Shown: positions 60,526-64,000 of the stretch, piece by piece
Layout: every line of letters begins with the position of its first letter
Position numbering within the stretch: the stretch's first letter is position 1
The notes under the pieces: model-generated
What the model was told of the DNA's origin: nothing
What the model saw: only the letters and a program-made list of their open reading frames with translations
The model's database searches: none
Source of the DNA: Kibdelosporangium aridum
GTDB taxonomy: Bacteria; Actinomycetota; Actinomycetes; Mycobacteriales; Pseudonocardiaceae
Length of the DNA: 64,000 nt
Assembly (NCBI RefSeq): GCF_900176515.1
Contig: NZ_FWXV01000012.1
Span: 372,001-436,000, forward strand
Direction: 5' to 3'
Made by a program: the position numbers and the translations under genes

Positions 60526-62028
60526 TTAGTTGCGGTGCCATTTCTGGTTGGCAGCGCCTGTGCAATCCCACAGGACGAGTACAGCGCCGTTGTTCGGTTC
60601 CCAGCCGGAGATGTCGACGCACTTGTTCGAGTGGAGGTTCACCAGATCGCCCGTGGCGCTCAGCGCGAATCGCTGAGCGACCGTGCTGTTGCACGACCAC
60701 AGTTGGATCACCGCGCCGTTCACGGTCGAACCCCCCTTGACGTCGAGGCACTTGTTGTTCTGCGTGCGCAGTTCGCTGCCGGTGAACTCCCACTTCTGAT
60801 TTGCGCCACCATTGCAGTCCCACATGACCGTGCGCTGGCCGTCGGTGAAGGTCCCGCCGGACACGTCGACACACTTGCCGTTCCAGTTGCTGACGATCGT
60901 GCTTCCGGATGGCTTGGACGCCGGGGTTACCGCTTGCATGATCACCGAGCCGATGGCTTCGACGGCGCGCGTGTCATCGCGCGGTGTCTGCGCGTCCCAC
61001 CGGTTCCAGGTCAGCAGCAGATCGGTTCGCCGCGCGTTCCACGCCGCGTCGGCGTTGCGCTTCATGAAGTCGTAGTACTGGTCCCACAGGTTGTTCTCCC
61101 GAACGAACTCGCCCATACCGCGGGAGAACTCCGACTGCCACGTGCCCTCGCGTGTTCCGTTGGTCATGATGCCGTTGACGGTGCGTTCTCGGATCACCCA
61201 GTCGGTTGTGCGCTTGGCGTCGTCGAAGATGGATCGCTGTCCGGTGTTGCGGTAGAGGGCTTGGGCCGCTCCGACGAAGGCGCCTGCCGAGTACACCGTC
61301 TGTCCACTGGAGACAGTGCCGTTGGCCTTGATGTGCTCGTGGACGCCGCCTGTGGACCGGTCGAGCAGGCGTCCCCACGTCCAGTCGTAGATCGCCCGCG
61401 CCCTGTCCAGGTAGGCGCGGTCGCCGGTCGACTCGAAGATCAGGACGCCCAGGATCACCGCCGGGCTGTTGCTCAGGGCGCTCTTCTCCTGCTTTTCAAC
61501 ACTCCACCACACGCCGCCGCCCAGTGCGCTGTCCCAGCCCCGGTCGTAGATCCTGGTGAATGCGTACTGCGCCTGTGACAGGTAGGTGCGGTTGCCGGTG
61601 ATCTTGTAGCCGCGCGCGAACGCCAGGCCGGCCCACAGCAGGTCGTCGTTGTACTCGTTCCAGTTCCAGTCGTACAGGCCGCCGGAACCCTGGTTCTGCT
61701 GGAGGAAGGTGTCCAGCAGGCGCCCGATGAGATCGCGGGTTTCCGGACGCCTGGTGCTGTCGTACACGTCCTCGGCCGCCTGGATGTCGAGCGCCTGCCG
61801 CCAGAAGTAGTCCTTCTCCGTCTTGCCGAGGGACTCCTTGTAGTACCGCCGATTACCGTCGGAAACCAGGAACGCCCTGTTCAGCGCGTCGAAGGCGGCG
61901 TCGGTGTTCATCGTCAACGGCGTGACCACGGGTGCTGCCGGAGCTGGGGCGCCTTGCGCGATCGGTGCCGTAGTCAGCGCAACTAGTGTTGCTGTCAGCG
62001 CAGCGAGAAACGAACTTGGCTTACGCAT
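60526..62028 (-). CDS. Secreted GH76 alpha-1,6-mannanase with ricin-type lectin domain
   Basis: 500 aa. Signal peptide (about 1-26), GH76 (alpha/alpha)6 domain to about residue 350 with the catalytic aspartate pair D128-D129 in YNDDLLWAGLAFARGY, then a ricin B/CBM13 beta-trefoil (about 372-500) with three QxW-type repeats (NQKWEF, AQRFAL, NQKWHRN). GH76 enzymes cut the alpha-1,6-mannan backbone of fungal cell walls or actinobacterial lipomannan. ATG 62028 is used; it starts 32 bp after the GH2 stop, so both form one operon. Confidence 0.92.
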   Translation of the reverse strand: MRKPSSFLAALTATLVALTTAPIAQGAPAPAAPVVTPLTMNTDAAFDALNRAFLVSDGNRRYYKESLGKTEKDYFWRQALDIQAAEDVYDSTRRPETRDLIGRLLDTFLQQNQGSGGLYDWNWNEYNDDLLWAGLAFARGYKITGNRTYLSQAQYAFTRIYDRGWDSALGGGVWWSVEKQEKSALSNSPAVILGVLIFESTGDRAYLDRARAIYDWTWGRLLDRSTGGVHEHIKANGTVSSGQTVYSAGAFVGAAQALYRNTGQRSIFDDAKRTTDWVIRERTVNGIMTNGTREGTWQSEFSRGMGEFVRENNLWDQYYDFMKRNADAAWNARRTDLLLTWNRWDAQTPRDDTRAVEAIGSVIMQAVTPASKPSGSTIVSNWNGKCVDVSGGTFTDGQRTVMWDCNGGANQKWEFTGSELRTQNNKCLDVKGGSTVNGAVIQLWSCNSTVAQRFALSATGDLVNLHSNKCVDISGWEPNNGAVLVLWDCTGAANQKWHRN

Positions 62029-62060
62029 GCTGTGCCTTCCTGTTTGTGCTGACACCCACA

Positions 62061-64000
62061 TCAACGGAAGCGGAAGTAGAGAGAACGGCGGTAATTCCCG
62101 GCAGCGACGTTCGGCGCGCTCTCCGGTCCCAGCTGGCTGACGTCGTGGAACTTGTTGCCAATGGGAGGAACGCCGTCCAGGAATGACAGGTCACCGGTCG
62201 GGTAGGGGGCGGTGGCGTGTAGTGGATCGGCGCCGACAGCAGGGGTGAACAGCCGGAGGAAGAGTCCTTCCTGCGCTGACACCACGGTGACGGGGCCCTC
62301 GGAGGTCGTCAGCACAGCCCAGCAGAGATTGGCGTGGTAGCCCTTGAACTGCGGGTACTGCCAACCGTTCGCGCCGGTGGCCGTGTTGTTGTACGTCTTG
62401 CTCCAGACGTCGGGTGTAGCACCGCGCATCCGGTTCTTGTAGACGCCGTGCGGGCCGTCGCCGAGCCACGTCAGTTCCCGCACTTTCGTCTCGGGGTAGT
62501 CGAAGTTCACGCCGAGGAAGTCGTGGTCGCCGGTGCGGTGGTAGCTGTAGTCCAACCGCAACCAGCCATTCGCGTCCAAGCGCCACCGCACCGAGGTCAG
62601 ATCACCGGTGTAGTCGGCCTGCACGACCCAACCGGTGCCGTCACGGAAGTGGTGGAGGCTGGTGAGTTCGGCTGTTCCGACAGCCAGGGCCGGACCGTTG
62701 GTCAGCGACACCGCCGTCCCGTCGCTGACCACGCCCACCAGTCGTCCGGTCGCCTTACTGACGGTGATCCGAGTAGTCCCAGCGGTCATCGTCACCGTGG
62801 CGGAGTTTTCGACTGCGGTGACATTTCCCGGCGTGGGAACGACCAGCCGAGCGGCGTGGTCCGCGGCCTTCTTGATCCGCCACGTCCACGCGCTCACCTC
62901 ACGGCCATGTGGATCCCTGGCGGTCAAGCGCAGCGCGTCGGCGGCGGTCCACGTGGCGGGCAGGTCCAATGACAGGGACCCCTTCGCACCGGGTGCGATG
63001 TCAGGTCCGGTGAAAGCGCCCTTGGCCGTGACGGTGTGACCGCTGCCGGCGCCAGGGGAGACGAACTTCAGCAGCTGCCAGGTGAAGCCGCACCGGTTGA
63101 CATTGGTGAAGTCATACCTGTTGACGACTTTGACGGTCTTGTCGAATCCCGTGGGGAATGTCGACGCGTAGTACCCGGGATTGGTCAGTTGGATCGGTGA
63201 CCAGATGTCCTTGATGGTGTGGAAGCTCGCCTCCTTCTCGCGGAAAGGGCCGAGGATGCCGTCCGGCGCCCGGTTCCCCGTGGTGTCGATGGCTCCGCCG
63301 CGGTCGTCGCGCACGACGCCCTCGTCGACGAGGGCCCAGATGAAACCGCCCGCGGACCGTTGCGCGCCGCCCATGACCTTCCAGTAGTCGTTCAGGCCCG
63401 CACCCGCACCGCCGTCGTAGAGACCGTGCAGGAACTCGGTGGGCATGAAGACGGCGCTGCCCGCCGCTTTCGCGACTGTGCTGGAGTAGCTCTGGTAGTG
63501 GCTCGTGTCGACGCCGTTGAAGGTCGTCCACGGGTGCAGCACCTTGCGCTTCTGCGGGTCGTAGAGCGCGAAGTCGTCGTCCAGTGCGGTGTTCCAGCCG
63601 CCCTCGTTGCCGTTGTCCCAGAACAGGATGGACGGGTGGTTCACATCGCGCGTCACCGTCGCGGCCACCAGTGGCGCGCCGACACCTTCGTCATAGCGCT
63701 TCTGCCACCCCGCCAGTTCGTCCAGGACGTAGAGCCCCAACTCGTCGCACAGGTCGAGGAAGAAGCTGTCCGGCGGGTAGTGCGACATCCGGACGGCGTT
63801 CATGTTCATGTCCTTCATCAACCCGATGTCCTGCCGGGCGAGTCGAGGGCTCGACGCGCGGCCCAAGGTGGGCCAGAACGTGTGCCGGTTGGCGCCCTTG
63901 AGCACGATCCGCCTGCCGTTGACGTAGATGCCGTCGCCCGCGCGGACTTCGACCGTGCGGAAACCGAACCGCACCACGGTGGCGTGCAATGGCGAACCAC
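62061..64000 (-). CDS. Glycoside hydrolase family 2 protein (N-terminus outside window)
   Basis: At least 646 aa; the frame is open to the right edge, so the sugar-binding N-terminal domain lies beyond. Visible parts: end of the immunoglobulin-like domain (RFGFRTVEVRAGDGIYVNGR), the TIM barrel (KGANRHTFWP; MNAVRMSHYPP; acid/base Glu in WDNGNEGGW), and C-terminal beta domains. It resembles beta-galactosidase/beta-mannosidase relatives. Coupled to the GH76 mannanase, a role in degrading mannose- or galactose-containing polymers is inferred. Confidence 0.88.
   Translation of the reverse strand, partial: GSPLHATVVRFGFRTVEVRAGDGIYVNGRRIVLKGANRHTFWPTLGRASSPRLARQDIGLMKDMNMNAVRMSHYPPDSFFLDLCDELGLYVLDELAGWQKRYDEGVGAPLVAATVTRDVNHPSILFWDNGNEGGWNTALDDDFALYDPQKRKVLHPWTTFNGVDTSHYQSYSSTVAKAAGSAVFMPTEFLHGLYDGGAGAGLNDYWKVMGGAQRSAGGFIWALVDEGVVRDDRGGAIDTTGNRAPDGILGPFREKEASFHTIKDIWSPIQLTNPGYYASTFPTGFDKTVKVVNRYDFTNVNRCGFTWQLLKFVSPGAGSGHTVTAKGAFTGPDIAPGAKGSLSLDLPATWTAADALRLTARDPHGREVSAWTWRIKKAADHAARLVVPTPGNVTAVENSATVTMTAGTTRITVSKATGRLVGVVSDGTAVSLTNGPALAVGTAELTSLHHFRDGTGWVVQADYTGDLTSVRWRLDANGWLRLDYSYHRTGDHDFLGVNFDYPETKVRELTWLGDGPHGVYKNRMRGATPDVWSKTYNNTATGANGWQYPQFKGYHANLCWAVLTTSEGPVTVVSAQEGLFLRLFTPAVGADPLHATAPYPTGDLSFLDGVPPIGNKFHDVSQLGPESAPNVAAGNYRRSLYFRFR

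Overview
High-GC actinobacterial DNA; the gene families (STAS/HATPase anti-sigma pair, GAF-ANTAR, SigE-family sigma factor, sedolisins, peptidase inhibitor I36) and codon use suggest a Pseudonocardiales-type soil actinomycete, but that placement is inference. No rRNA, tRNA or CRISPR array was seen. The window splits into a well-preserved metal-acquisition island on the left, a long accessory stretch rich in secreted proteins and broken genes in the middle, and an intact redox/regulatory and carbohydrate region on the right.

0.4-2.7 kb: a STAS antagonist and its HATPase partner, a broken nSTAND ATPase and a secreted DJ-1/PfpI protein. 2.8-17.0 kb: the most interesting block, an NRPS-free metallophore cluster in three transcription units: (i) a minus-strand FecBCD-type importer (SBP 5655, permease 4658, ATPase 3549); (ii) a divergent plus-strand pair, an MFS exporter and a TauD-like oxygenase; (iii) a tightly coupled ten-gene minus-strand operon from 17015 to 7756 holding a HemK-like methyltransferase, a cysteine-synthase-like PLP enzyme, a DUF364 metal-chelation protein, a second SBP/permease/ATPase set, two more methyltransferases, an ATP-grasp ligase and a second MFS exporter. 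Zur-box-like palindromes lie in the two promoter regions that serve all three units, so zinc is the best guess for the metal. Directly divergent at 17.4-18.4 kb are an ArsR-family regulator with a His-rich tail and a 98-aa His-rich protein built from the same repeat, sharing a promoter/operator motif. Together they look like a zinc uptake/sensing/buffering island.

18.4-46.4 kb: secreted or surface proteins (BNR propeller, DNRLRE protein, Cys-patterned lipoproteins, I36 inhibitor, M1 aminopeptidase, a sedolisin with a subtilase-like companion lacking a catalytic domain), regulators (GAF-ANTAR, TetR, SigE-type sigma with a membrane partner) and enzymes (esterase, arginase family, deaminase, APC permease). 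Between them are many decayed genes: dipeptide/nickel-type ABC ATPases, a trkH-trkA deletion fusion, an amidohydrolase with an internal deletion, PucR, XRE, lytic transglycosylase, queE, WD40/nSTAND fragments and IS5/ISL3 transposase pieces.

46.5-50.4 kb: an OmpR-type two-component system divergent from a full-length pro-sedolisin, with a 17-bp inverted repeat between them. 50.5-60.4 kb: TetR/esterase pair, a large ATPase regulator, and a MarR-centred redox locus (cupin, FMN reductase, quinone oxidoreductase, second esterase, SRPBCC protein, NmrA-like protein) with three copies of a GCTTCGAATTCGAAGC-type operator. 60.5-64.0 kb: a GH76 endo-mannanase with a ricin-type lectin domain downstream of a GH2 glycosidase that runs off the window.
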